In this document: piece after piece, positions 35,314-43,098 of the stretch
How positions within the stretch are numbered: position 1 is the stretch's first letter
How the letters are laid out: each line of letters begins with the position of its first letter
Assembly: GCA_024234395.1 (NCBI GenBank)
Contig: JACKOH010000002.1
Location: 1,488,001-1,552,000 of the forward strand
Direction: 5' to 3'
Source: Pseudomonadales bacterium
GTDB lineage: Bacteria > Pseudomonadota > Gammaproteobacteria > Pseudomonadales > Pseudohongiellaceae
Length of the DNA: 64,000 bases
Notes under the pieces: model-generated
Database searches by the model: none
What the model was told of the DNA's origin: nothing
Seen by the model: the letters and a program-made list of their open reading frames with translations, nothing else
Position numbers and translations under genes: made by a program

Positions 35314-36021
35314 CTATCCCGGCCTGCCGGGATTCAATAGAAATGCTCGCACTTCGATTATGCTCATCGATTGGCGCAAGCGCATAGAAATCAAAGCAGT
35401 GTAGAATAAGTTTACAAAATCAGGAAGCCAGGTACGGACTTTTCTGGCAATCCTGCGATAGGCAGCTTCGGTGCTCAATCTATCGATGCTGCTCAATTTG
35501 TCTCTGCCGGCGAGCGCCGTTGGCCCAGTTAGACTGGCGGGCGTGTAAGACGTTTCTTCGACGTTTGAATTCAGAACAGAAAGTGCATTTAAAACATCTT
35601 CTGGCATCGGTTGATTGCCGACCAGGCTCACTCCGCCATTCAACACGTGGAAAAGTTGAGGGATTTCAGTTAAAGGCACTCTCTCGATAAAATGTCCTAT
35701 CAATATGAATACTGGAACATTAGAAGGAACATTCAGGAATCGAATGTCATTTTCAAAGAAGCTATTGTGGCGCTTCAGTAGTTCTGCGGCGTTGCGCACC
35801 GTCGTCTTTAACTTCATTATCGGGTCTTTCGTTTCGCCCGATCGCCTTTTGACAATGCACGGGAAGGGGCGCCTTACATGCAGATAGGCAAGTGCTGAGG
35901 AAATTTCAATAACCAGTATCCAGGAAATGACAGTCGTCAGCACTTTAACCAGGAAAAAAGCTCCTTTGCGTTTCAGTTTTGACATGATCAAGTATTTGCT
36001 GATGAAGTGAGTCGATGCCAT
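35314..36021 (-). CDS. Bacterial sugar transferase-like protein lacking the catalytic Asp
   Basis: It resembles the membrane phosphoglycosyl transferases (WcaJ/PglC type) that start repeat-unit synthesis by placing a sugar phosphate on undecaprenyl phosphate. One helix (about residues 24-46) and the signature ERVPLTEIPQLFHVLNGGVS followed by LVGNQPMP can be aligned to the usual DELPQL...SLVGPRP. The Asp of the Asp-Glu catalytic dyad is Thr here, and the usual first motif (G-x-x-FxQ-x-R-x-G) is altered to CIVKRRSGE. At 235 residues it is near family length. It could be inactive, use another residue, or be supported by a true initiating enzyme outside the window. Confidence 0.65.
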   Translation of the reverse strand: MASTHFISKYLIMSKLKRKGAFFLVKVLTTVISWILVIEISSALAYLHVRRPFPCIVKRRSGETKDPIMKLKTTVRNAAELLKRHNSFFENDIRFLNVPSNVPVFILIGHFIERVPLTEIPQLFHVLNGGVSLVGNQPMPEDVLNALSVLNSNVEETSYTPASLTGPTALAGRDKLSSIDRLSTEAAYRRIARKVRTWLPDFVNLFYTALISMRLRQSMSIIEVRAFLLNPGRPG

Positions 36022-36599
36022 GGACTATTTTTAATGTTCTATCACTCGTGAGACTTGATAATCTTACTGCAAGCAAAGGCGCTATAGCAACGGAATCAAT
36101 ATGGAACACAACTTGTACCTAATGCCTGTAATTATGAGTTCCGCGGGCTGCAAAGACGGAGTGAGGAAATTCTTATCCATTTGATAAATAAGGTAAAATA
36201 GCTCAACCAATCGGCTCGTATATCAACTAGGCAATAACCGGAATTTTTCCTGCCCGGTTGAGCCAATCAGTTCACCTTGGGCAAACTTTCACCTTCCCGA
36301 ACACGAAAGATCTGTACTTTCAGGTTGACAATAGTTATTCAGGGATCAATAAGCTACCGGGCTCAATGCCAGACTCCAATTTGCACACCCCCCACTTCCT
36401 GGGAGCGGGTGTTGAAGGAGAACACCAATGGACTTCTCTTTCTCACAAGTTCCAGAATCTATCGAATCACAGCCGGATCTTCCACGCACGCCATGATCCT
36501 GGCAGGCCCGGAACACTTCTCACAGGCTTTACTCTTGATCTGGAACATCCTTTTCAGGCGCTGGGGTTCTACCCCGATTTTACGGACACTTCAAAGAAG

Positions 36600-36917
36600 C
36601 CTCATAGGCGCTATCCCAAGCTGCTTGCCAATCTTGCTAAGGTCGACGTGTTGATCCTCGATGACTGGGGCTTGGTAAAACCGAATGCTGAAAACCGGCG
36701 TGACCTGCTGGAGGTGCTGGAGGACAGACACGGCCTTCGCTCCACCATTGTCACCAGCCAGCTCCCTGTTGAGGAATGGCATGCAGTGATCGGTGATCCG
36801 ACTCTGGCGGACGCCATCCTGGATCGGCTGGTTCACAACGCTTACAAGATCAACCTGAGAGGAGAATCCCTGCGCAAACAGAAGACAAAGTTGACGGCAG
36901 ACACCGATTCTGAATAA
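36600..36917 (+). pseudogene. IS21-family istB (helper ATPase) C-terminal remnant
   Basis: From about 36600 the plus-strand frame reads as the C-terminal part of IstB: VDVLILDDWGL (Walker B), then LRSTIVTSQLPVEEWH, IGDPTLADAILDRLVHNAYK and a basic end. The N-terminal half with Walker A is missing; upstream of 36600 the frame is open to 36258 but bears no likeness. A fragment with a real-looking start (AAGGAG before ATG at 36429) begins there and stops after 22 codons, perhaps the start of another broken gene. This is a dead piece of an insertion sequence. Confidence 0.8.
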
Positions 36918-36948
36918 CTACAAAACCCTGCGTCGCTACGCTCCGACG

Positions 36949-37020
36949 GGTGGCAGCTTTGCCGCGGTCCAGGTGGCACGCTTCAGATGGAATGGGTGGC
37001 AGACTTCAGCGGTTTACGCA
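36949..37020 (+). mobile_element. IS21-type right end with 23-bp terminal repeats
   Basis: GGTGGC begins at 36949, 36972 and 36995, exactly 23 bases apart, each followed by a CTTC/CTTT part; the last unit ends in TTTACGCA. These multiple terminal repeats are characteristic of the right end of IS21 elements and follow the istB remnant directly. The left end of the element was not found. Confidence 0.7.
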
Positions 37021-37281
37021 CTGACCCGGGCTGCGAGAGATTTTCTTGAGACAGAATCCGAGTTTGCTTTTGGTGCGGCAATGGCGGCGCTTCGCTGGTT
37101 GAATGAGGGGTGGGGTTACGAGGTGGCCAGTATCGATGTGATCGACGCCTATGAGCTCACTATGTCTGCGGCCGAGAGAGCCCACATAGATGATGTTTTA
37201 GATCAGATTCGAACGCTGCTCGACCAGACGAAGGGTGCCGGGAACGCGTTCGTCAGGCAGTCCCTGGCACGCAGATTATGA
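37021..37281 (+). pseudogene. 3' fragment of an unknown gene cut by the IS21 element
   Basis: Directly beyond the IS21 end an open frame gives about 86 residues with protein-like, helical composition (ARDFLETESEFAFGAAMAAL, DVIDAYELTMSAAERAHIDD) and ends at a TAA-type stop. The frame continues upstream only into the IS21 repeats, so its true start is lost. I do not recognise it. It could be a short real gene using an internal start, but no ribosome binding site supports that. Confidence 0.45.
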
Positions 37282-37360
37282 TGATGCAGAAAGATGTGGA
37301 AAGGCTAACAAAACGACGAATGTGTGCGGGTCCAAGACGGACGCGAAATTTCCGATTCTG

Positions 37361-37390
37361 CGTTCCACTCACGTTCCACTGGCGTTCCAC
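37361..37390 (+). repeat. Three direct 11-bp repeats next to tRNA-Leu
   Basis: CGTTCCAC occurs at 37361, 37372 and 37383 with an 11-base period, about 120 bases beyond the 3' end of the tRNA-Leu gene. Direct repeats of this size beside a tRNA 3' end can be arm-type integrase sites left by an integrated element; no integrase gene is in the window. Confidence 0.5.
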
Positions 37391-37441
37391 AAAAGGGACA
37401 ATTTGAGACGATGGGAGACAAGCGATCGAGATTCTACAAAT

Positions 37442-37477
37442 AAAAAAAACCATTTAAGAATCAGCATCTTAAATGGT
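37442..37477 (-). terminator. Intrinsic terminator of the tRNA-Leu transcript
   Basis: On the minus strand an 11-bp perfect stem (ACCATTTAAGA with TCTTAAATGGT, seven-base loop) is followed by eight T. It lies 30 bases past the tRNA 3' end. Confidence 0.85.
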
Positions 37478-37506
37478 CTCTCGTGGTCTTTCGAAGCTTT
37501 TTGAAA

Positions 37507-37593
37507 TGGTGCCCAGGAGAGGACTTGAACCTCCACGACCTTTCGATCACTAGCACCTGAAGCTAGCGTGTCTACCAATTTCACCACCTGGGC
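37507..37593 (-). tRNA. tRNA-Leu (anticodon CAG)
   Basis: An 87-base class II tRNA. The acceptor stem GCCCAGG pairs with CCTGGGC; the anticodon loop TTCAGGT has CAG at positions 34-36, reading CUG; the variable arm (TGATCGAAAGGTCG region) is long as in leucine tRNAs; the T loop GTTCAAGTC is normal; CCA is encoded. It has its own promoter and terminator. It stands at the change from the EPS locus to the housekeeping genes, and tRNA-Leu genes are frequent integration sites. Confidence 0.95.
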
Positions 37594-37618
37594 ACAGGCA
37601 TTGTCAGACAGGGACGCA

Positions 37619-37647
37619 ACTGTACCCACACCATTCAATGCTGTCAA
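37619..37647 (-). promoter_or_regulatory. Sigma-70 promoter of tRNA-Leu
   Basis: On the minus strand: a perfect -35 box TTGACA (37647-37642), 17 bases, then -10 TACAGT (37624-37619), 26 bases before the mature tRNA. Spacing and boxes are close to consensus. Confidence 0.75.
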
Positions 37648-37712
37648 TATGTTACCCCGGCCTTGTATACTGGCCGCTGATGTCGCCGCCTGGCAGTAAG
37701 CAACAGTTTTTC

Positions 37713-40289
37713 ATGAAAAAATCCCGAACCAGCAAGGACCCTTTCGCTGAACGCGAAGCGAAAAATTATGCGGAACCGATCCCGAGCCGGGAATTCATTC
37801 TCAGCGTGCTGGCCGAAGCCGGTGTGCCGGTAGACCATCAGACGCTGTGTGAAAAGCTGGGGCTGCAGGCCGACGCCGAAGTGGAGGCGCTGCGCAGACG
37901 GTTGCGGGCGATGGGACGCGATGGTCAATTGATCAGCAACCGTCGGGGGCTGTACGGACTGCCGGATCGCATGGAGCTGGCGAAGGGCCGGGTCCAGGGC
38001 AATCGGGATGGTGCCGGTTATTTCATTCCCGCCGACGGATCCGGGGATCTCTATCTTTCTCCCACGGAGATGCAGAAAGCCTTTGATGGCGACACGGTCC
38101 TGGCCCGCTTCGTGGGAATCGGCAGCCGCGGACGCCGGGAAGGCATGATAGTCGAGATTCTGCAGCGACAATTCACCCAGGTGGTGGGTCGCTATTATAC
38201 CGACCAGGGTATCGGTGTCCTGGTTGCCGCCAACCGGCGCATCGCCCAGGAAATCCTGGTTCCGGACAACGCCAGCCATGGTGCCAGCGACGGACAATTC
38301 GTGGTGGGCGAAATCACCACCTACCCTTCGCCGCGGCACAAGCCGATTGCAAAAATTGTCGAGATTCTTGGGGATACCACAACTCCGGGTCTGGAAATTG
38401 ACATCGCGGTGCGCAGTTACGACCTGCCCTTTCAATGGCCGACCCAGGTCAAACGTGAGGCGGCCCGGATCGATGGGGCGATCACGGAAGCGGAACTGGC
38501 CGGGCGCCAGGACCTGCGTCAACTGCCGTTTGTCACCATTGATGGAGAGGATGCCAAGGATTTCGATGACGCGGTTTTCGCGCGTAGAGCGGGTGGCGGC
38601 TGGCAGTTGTATGTTGCCATTGCGGATGTATCCCATTACGTGGACGTGACTTCGGCATTGGATGAGGAAGCCACGAAGCGCGGTAACTCCGTGTATTTCC
38701 CCGGTCACGTGATCCCCATGTTGCCGGAGTCGCTGTCGAACGGAGTCTGTTCGCTGAAGCCCGATGAAGACCGGCTGGTGATGGTCTGTGAGATGGATAT
38801 CGATGCCAGTGGCGAGGTAACCGATTACCGCTTCTGCGAGGCGGTAATTCATTCCCACGCGCGATTGACCTATACCGAAGTAGCCGAGCTGCTGGAACCC
38901 GATGACGTCGAGATGGGCCGGCGACTCCAGGAACGCATGAAAAAGCGCCACGAGTCACTTGTTGATCATCTGCAGACCCTGTACGGGCTTTATCTCAGCC
39001 TGCGGGAGGCAAGGGAACGGGGCGGAGCGTTGGACTTCGATACCACCGAAACCAGGATCGTGTTCGGTGAGGACCGCCGGATCAGGGAAATCGTCCCGGT
39101 GGTAAGAACCTGCGCTCACCGGCTGATCGAAGAATGCATGCTGTGCGCCAACGTGGCTGCCGCGAAACTGTTGCAGAGCTCCGGATTGCCGGTTCTGTAC
39201 CGGGTGCATGAAGGCCCGAGCAGGGAAAAACTCGAGGCGCTAAGGGATTATCTGGGTGAACTGGGTCTGCATCTGGCAGGCGGGGACAAGCCGCGTCCCT
39301 CGGATTACCAGAAACTGTTGCTGAGTATCGCCGAACGGCCTGACGCGCACCTGCTGCACACCATGGTCATCCGGTCCATGATGCAGGCCGTTTATCAGGC
39401 TGAGAATGTCGGTCATTTCGGTCTCGGGTTCGCTGTCTATACTCACTTTACTTCCCCGATTCGCCGTTATCCGGACCTGCTGGTGCATCGGGCCATCCGT
39501 TTCCTGCTGCGGGGTAAGAAGCAAAATCCCCATCTGCTCAGACCGGGTGGGGCGCCGGCTTTGAGCCGGCCGAAAATCTATCCCTATGATCAGAACGACA
39601 TGACCTCACTGGGAGAAAGCTGCTCAGCCACCGAACGTCGCGCCGACGCGGCCAGCTACGACGTGGTGGACTGGCTCAAGTGCGAATACATGCAGAGTCG
39701 GGTCGGCGATGAATTCGACGGCACCGTGGCCACGGTTACCGGCTTCGGTCTGTTCGTGGAACTGGACGGTATCTATATCGAAGGACTGGTGCATATCACC
39801 GCACTGGATAACGACTATTATCATTTCGATGCTATCAGTCATGTTCTGACCGGAGAAAGAACCGGTCGGCGGTACCGCATGGGGGACAGCGTGCGGGTGC
39901 AGGTGGCTGCGGTCAGCCTGGATGAACGCAAGATCGATCTGGTGATGGTCGGGGCGGGCCGCAGACCCGAGCGCCCGGCCCGCGAAAAAAATACCACCAG
40001 AACTAGCGCGAACAACAGCCCGGACAGGTCCTCCGGACGCGGCCCGGGATCCGGGACGGAAAAAAAGGCGGCGAAGCGCGGTAAGAAAGGCTCTAAAGCG
40101 GGAAAGAAAACCGCGGGCAGGGGCGCAAAGAACGTCGCCAGCGCAGGCAGAAAAGCTTCCGGAAAATCTGCCAAAGCCAAGGCGGGGCGGCGCAGTTCCG
40201 GCCCGGGAGCAGCTGGCCGGAAGGGCGGAAAAGCTGCCGGGAAAGCAGTACGCGGTGGAGCCGGAGGAAAGTCCGGCTCCCGGAGTTAG
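37713..40289 (+). CDS. rnr: Ribonuclease R
   Basis: A 3'-to-5' exoribonuclease that degrades structured RNA and acts in rRNA quality control. The ATG at 37713 (MKKSRTSKDPF) is the family start; the frame is open upstream to 37638. Domains in order: N-terminal helix-turn-helix and cold-shock-like OB domains, the RNB catalytic domain with DGEDAKDFDDAV (metal-binding aspartates), and a C-terminal S1 domain (GDEFDGTVATVTGFGLFVELDG). The tail, about 90 residues, is rich in Lys, Arg, Gly and Ser, longer than many, and may help bind RNA. 858 residues. rlmB follows after 32 bases, as in Pseudomonas and Escherichia. A possible -10 TATACT lies at 37666-37671. Confidence 0.95.
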   Translation: MKKSRTSKDPFAEREAKNYAEPIPSREFILSVLAEAGVPVDHQTLCEKLGLQADAEVEALRRRLRAMGRDGQLISNRRGLYGLPDRMELAKGRVQGNRDGAGYFIPADGSGDLYLSPTEMQKAFDGDTVLARFVGIGSRGRREGMIVEILQRQFTQVVGRYYTDQGIGVLVAANRRIAQEILVPDNASHGASDGQFVVGEITTYPSPRHKPIAKIVEILGDTTTPGLEIDIAVRSYDLPFQWPTQVKREAARIDGAITEAELAGRQDLRQLPFVTIDGEDAKDFDDAVFARRAGGGWQLYVAIADVSHYVDVTSALDEEATKRGNSVYFPGHVIPMLPESLSNGVCSLKPDEDRLVMVCEMDIDASGEVTDYRFCEAVIHSHARLTYTEVAELLEPDDVEMGRRLQERMKKRHESLVDHLQTLYGLYLSLREARERGGALDFDTTETRIVFGEDRRIREIVPVVRTCAHRLIEECMLCANVAAAKLLQSSGLPVLYRVHEGPSREKLEALRDYLGELGLHLAGGDKPRPSDYQKLLLSIAERPDAHLLHTMVIRSMMQAVYQAENVGHFGLGFAVYTHFTSPIRRYPDLLVHRAIRFLLRGKKQNPHLLRPGGAPALSRPKIYPYDQNDMTSLGESCSATERRADAASYDVVDWLKCEYMQSRVGDEFDGTVATVTGFGLFVELDGIYIEGLVHITALDNDYYHFDAISHVLTGERTGRRYRMGDSVRVQVAAVSLDERKIDLVMVGAGRRPERPAREKNTTRTSANNSPDRSSGRGPGSGTEKKAAKRGKKGSKAGKKTAGRGAKNVASAGRKASGKSAKAKAGRRSSGPGAAGRKGGKAAGKAVRGGAGGKSGSRS

Positions 40290-40321
40290 CGGTTTTCGGG
40301 TGAGACTTATTCGGGTAGAAA

Positions 40322-41080
40322 ATGACCGGTAACGATGACTGGGTGGTGGGCATTCATGCGGTTCGGGAGCTGCTGCGACAGAATCCCGATGCGGTGCTGC
40401 AGCTTTGTATTCTCGCCGGTCGCCAGGACGCGAGAGTCGCCGAAGTCGTGGCCCTGGCGTCGACTGCCGGAGTGGCGGTTGAGACCCTGCCACGCCGGTC
40501 CCTGGATGAACTGGGCGGCGGTCGGCACCAGGGAGTGGCCGCCCGAATTGCCGGATCGATGGTGGCCGGGAAATCCGAAGCGGATCTGCGCCAGTTGCTG
40601 GACGGTCTCGATCACGATCCCCTGTTGCTGGTCCTGGACGAGGTCAGCGATCCTCACAATCTGGGTGCCTGCCTGCGCAGCGCCGATGCCGCAGGGGTCG
40701 ATGCAGTGATAATCCCCAAGGACCGCTCGGCACCACTGAACCTGACCGTGCGCAAGGTCGCCAGCGGCGCCGCCGAGTCGGTGCCTCTGATAGTGGTCAC
40801 CAATCTGAGCCGCACGCTGAAAGAGCTGCAACAGCGTGGTATCTGGCTCTGTGGTGCTGCCGGCGAGGCAGATAAATCCCTGTATCAACAGGATCTTACC
40901 GGCCCATTGGCGGTGTTGATGGGGTCCGAGGGCAAGGGGTTGCGGCGCCTGACCCGGGAAGCCTGCGATTATCTGGTAGCCATTCCCATGGCCGGCGCCG
41001 TAAGCAGCCTCAACGTCTCGGTGGCGACCGGCATCTGCCTGTTTGAGGCGGTCCGGCAACGGTCCAGATCCGGGGCCTGA
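40322..41080 (+). CDS. rlmB: 23S rRNA (guanosine-2'-O-)-methyltransferase RlmB
   Basis: A SpoU-class (SPOUT) enzyme that methylates the 2'-O of G2251 in 23S rRNA. The three family motifs are present: NLGACLRSADAAG, LMGSEGKGLR and IPMAGAVSSLNVSVA, the last two making the trefoil knot that binds SAM. The N-terminal rRNA-binding domain (VGIHAVRELL...) is complete. 252 residues matches the usual 240-250. Same transcript as rnr. Codon use and base composition are like its neighbours. Confidence 0.95.
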   Translation: MTGNDDWVVGIHAVRELLRQNPDAVLQLCILAGRQDARVAEVVALASTAGVAVETLPRRSLDELGGGRHQGVAARIAGSMVAGKSEADLRQLLDGLDHDPLLLVLDEVSDPHNLGACLRSADAAGVDAVIIPKDRSAPLNLTVRKVASGAAESVPLIVVTNLSRTLKELQQRGIWLCGAAGEADKSLYQQDLTGPLAVLMGSEGKGLRRLTREACDYLVAIPMAGAVSSLNVSVATGICLFEAVRQRSRSGA

Positions 41081-41162
41081 TTTCTACCGGTCCTTGCCAG
41101 ACGATTGCAGGCGGCTCCGTGCGACCCTGAAGTCTCCTTGACGGTTATTGTCTGTTTCGAGC

Positions 41163-41226
41163 GGTTTCCCGACCTGAATTCTGCTTCCTTCCTTGTCAAG
41201 ACTTGCGGTATTCAGGTCGGGAAACC
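41163..41226. repeat. Perfect 17-bp inverted repeat upstream of rpsF
   Basis: GGTTTCCCGACCTGAAT (41163-41179) is repeated inverted at 41210-41226 with a 30-base spacer. It lies in the 376-base gap between rlmB and rpsF, 86 bases before the likely rpsF promoter. No T run follows, so it is not an ordinary terminator; it may end the rnr-rlmB transcript with help, or be an element remnant. The rest of the gap holds the promoter and leader listed next and no gene. Confidence 0.6.
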
Positions 41227-41311
41227 ACAGGCTCCCTGCCAGATTGCCTGCCCCACTGGTATCCCGGGGTTCTCTGCTGCGTTCCTCTGGTGGCCTCAGA
41301 ACCCAAAAGCG

Positions 41312-41340
41312 TTGCATATTGGCGGCAGTTTCTCTAAAAT
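41312..41340 (+). promoter_or_regulatory. Sigma-70 promoter of the rpsF operon
   Basis: TTGCAT (41312-41317), a 17-base spacer and TAAAAT (41335-41340). Transcription would start near 41347 and give a leader of about 110 bases before rpsF. Confidence 0.6.
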
Positions 41341-41358
41341 CCCCGCTCTTTTAGCTCG

Positions 41359-41433
41359 GGACCCGGAAAAAACGGGTCCTGTTACCTGTCAACTCCTTGT
41401 CTTACCGCGCGTCACGGTGACGTTTGACGGAAG
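41359..41433 (+). promoter_or_regulatory. Structured rpsF leader, possible S6:S18 binding site
   Basis: Two hairpins lie in the leader. GGACCCG pairs with CGGGTCC (41359-41365, 41373-41379). Further on, CTTACCG (41401-41407) can pair with CGGAAG (41428-41433) around an inner stem CGTCA/TGACG (41410-41422). In many bacteria the S6:S18 pair represses its own mRNA through a leader stem with an unpaired CCG that mimics 16S rRNA; the CCG at 41405-41407 could serve, but I have not matched the full motif. Confidence 0.4.
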
Positions 41434-41456
41434 ACTTTGAACCGGAAGGAGAGTCA

Positions 41457-41954
41457 ATGAGACACTACGAAGTGGTTTTCCTCGTGCACCCTGATCAAAG
41501 TGAACAGGTGTCGGGAATGATCGAAAAATACACCCAGCTGATCACCGAAAGCGGCGGCAAAGTCCATCGTCTCGAAGACTGGGGTCGTCGCCAGCTGGCC
41601 TACCCGATCAACAAGATTCACAAGGCACATTACGTGCTGATGAATGTTGAATGCGAGCAGGAAGCCCTGGACGAGTTGACCACCCTGTTCCGTTATAACG
41701 ATGCGGTACTGCGCAATCTGGTTATCAAGATGAAAGAAGCGGTAACCGGCGAATCTCTGATTCTCAAGCAGGAACGTGAATCGAAGGAACGACGGGCCAG
41801 AGCCGAGCAGCGACGCAAGATGGAAGAGCAGGCTGCCGCAGCCGACCGGTCCCGGTCCGACCGCTCTGACGATGACTCCGACGAGGATGACTCCGATGAT
41901 TCAGACGACAGCGAAGCGGCTGTTGCTGACGGTTCCGACGAGAACGACTCTTAA
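41457..41954 (+). CDS. rpsF: 30S ribosomal protein S6
   Basis: The start is fixed by AAGGAG five bases before the ATG at 41457. The first 100 residues are normal S6 (MRHYEVVFLVHPDQSEQV, EDWGRRQLAYPINK), binding 16S rRNA together with S18. The C-terminus is extended: a Lys/Arg/Glu-rich helix (about 105-125) and then a strongly acidic Asp/Ser tail to residue 165, against 131-135 residues in Escherichia coli. Acidic S6 tails are targets of RimK glutamylation in some bacteria. First gene of rpsF-rpsR-membrane protein-rplI. Confidence 0.95.
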   Translation: MRHYEVVFLVHPDQSEQVSGMIEKYTQLITESGGKVHRLEDWGRRQLAYPINKIHKAHYVLMNVECEQEALDELTTLFRYNDAVLRNLVIKMKEAVTGESLILKQERESKERRARAEQRRKMEEQAAAADRSRSDRSDDDSDEDDSDDSDDSEAAVADGSDENDS

Positions 41955-41975
41955 TTCATTGGTAGGTGATTGAAC

Positions 41976-42206
41976 ATGGCGCGTTATTTCAGACGACGAA
42001 AATTTTGTAAGTTTACTGCGGAAGGGACCAAGGAAATTGACTACAAGGACCTTGAAACCCTGAAAGCCTACGTATCCGAGACCGGCAAGATTGTACCCAG
42101 CCGTATCACCGGTACCAAGGCCAGATACCAGCGACAGCTGGCTACTGCAGTCAAGAGAGCCCGTTACCTGGCACTGATTCCGTATACGGACAGCCATCAG
42201 GTTTAA
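41976..42206 (+). CDS. rpsR: 30S ribosomal protein S18
   Basis: MARYFRRRKFCKFTAEG with AGGTG upstream; 76 residues, full length. The family motif around KARYQRQLATAVKRARYLALIP is intact. It binds 16S rRNA as a partner of S6. It follows rpsF after 21 bases and is followed by a membrane protein gene after 15 bases. Confidence 0.97.
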   Translation: MARYFRRRKFCKFTAEGTKEIDYKDLETLKAYVSETGKIVPSRITGTKARYQRQLATAVKRARYLALIPYTDSHQV

Positions 42207-42221
42207 CCGAACAGACAGCCG

Positions 42222-43058
42222 ATGCGCAGCCTCGCCGAATTCATTATGAAAGGTCGCGGGCAGGCCATCCTGGCGGTGGTGCTGACAGGTGCCATACCGC
42301 TGATTTATTTCGTCAGCCCGGTCATTGTCGGGCTGGTACTGTTACGCAAGGGACTTCGGGAAGCCTTCCTGGTATTGCCCTGGGCAATGCTGGCGCTGTC
42401 ATTCTGGACCGTCTATCCCAGCATGGCGATGGAGGAGCCGCTCAACCTGCTCCCCTATCTGTTACTGCTGTCGGTAGTGGCGATGGCGCTGGTACTGCGG
42501 ACCTCACAGTCCTGGCAGCTGACAGTGTTGCTGGCAGTCGTCGTGGGGTTATTGTTTGAAGGCTATCTGCGGATTCAGCCGGTTGCGGTGGATGCCCTGC
42601 TGTCACAGCTGGACCAGCTGTTCGAGCAGAGCGGAATTATCGAACCGGTGGACCGGGGTTACCTGATCGCCTGGATAGCGACGATCCAGACCCTGATGGC
42701 GGTACTGCTGCTGATCTGGGCGCGCTGGCTGCAGGCCATGCTGTATAACCCGGGAGGTTTCCGGGAAGAGTTTCACCAGCTGCGTATTGAGCGTAAGGCG
42801 GCGTTACCGCTGGTGCTGTTGTTGTTGCTGTCTGGCACCGGGGTTGGCTTGCCGGAGGCCTGGTTTGCTTATTTTGCCCTGCCGTTTCTGTTTTCCGGCA
42901 CGGCGCTGGTGCACGCGACTGTCGCCCTGAGGCAGATGTCGCCGCTCTGGCTGGTTGCGTTCTACGCAGTCTTCTCAGTGATTGTCAGATTGCTGGTGCT
43001 GCTTGCCGTAATCGACAGCTGGTACGATTTTAGAAAACGTATGCGCAAGACCGCTTGA
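42222..43058 (+). CDS. Conserved membrane protein of the rpsR-rplI interval (DUF2232-like)
   Basis: A 278-residue protein with seven to eight hydrophobic segments. A membrane protein stands in the same place in Pseudomonas (between rpsR and rplI), and the likeness is to DUF2232/YybS-type proteins. The function is unknown; its conserved place in a ribosomal operon suggests coordinated expression with translation genes. No strong ribosome binding site is visible before the ATG at 42222. Confidence 0.8.
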   Translation: MRSLAEFIMKGRGQAILAVVLTGAIPLIYFVSPVIVGLVLLRKGLREAFLVLPWAMLALSFWTVYPSMAMEEPLNLLPYLLLLSVVAMALVLRTSQSWQLTVLLAVVVGLLFEGYLRIQPVAVDALLSQLDQLFEQSGIIEPVDRGYLIAWIATIQTLMAVLLLIWARWLQAMLYNPGGFREEFHQLRIERKAALPLVLLLLLSGTGVGLPEAWFAYFALPFLFSGTALVHATVALRQMSPLWLVAFYAVFSVIVRLLVLLAVIDSWYDFRKRMRKTA

Positions 43059-43098
43059 GTCGTCGCGCAGGACAGATTGAACAGTAAGAGGTTTTACC

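Noticed and set aside
36973..37020. GTG start for a 102-residue protein
   Set aside because: This part is the IS21 terminal repeat sequence, so the start is not genuine; only the part after 37020 may be a gene remnant.
37361..37390. CRISPR array
   Set aside because: Only three 11-bp units with no spacers; no CRISPR repeats or cas genes anywhere in the window.
37644..38951. Long minus-strand frame opposite rnr
   Set aside because: A shadow of the high-GC rnr coding sequence; no ribosome binding site or family likeness.
39624..40493. Long minus-strand frame opposite the rnr tail
   Set aside because: Caused by the repetitive Lys/Gly codons of the tail on the other strand.
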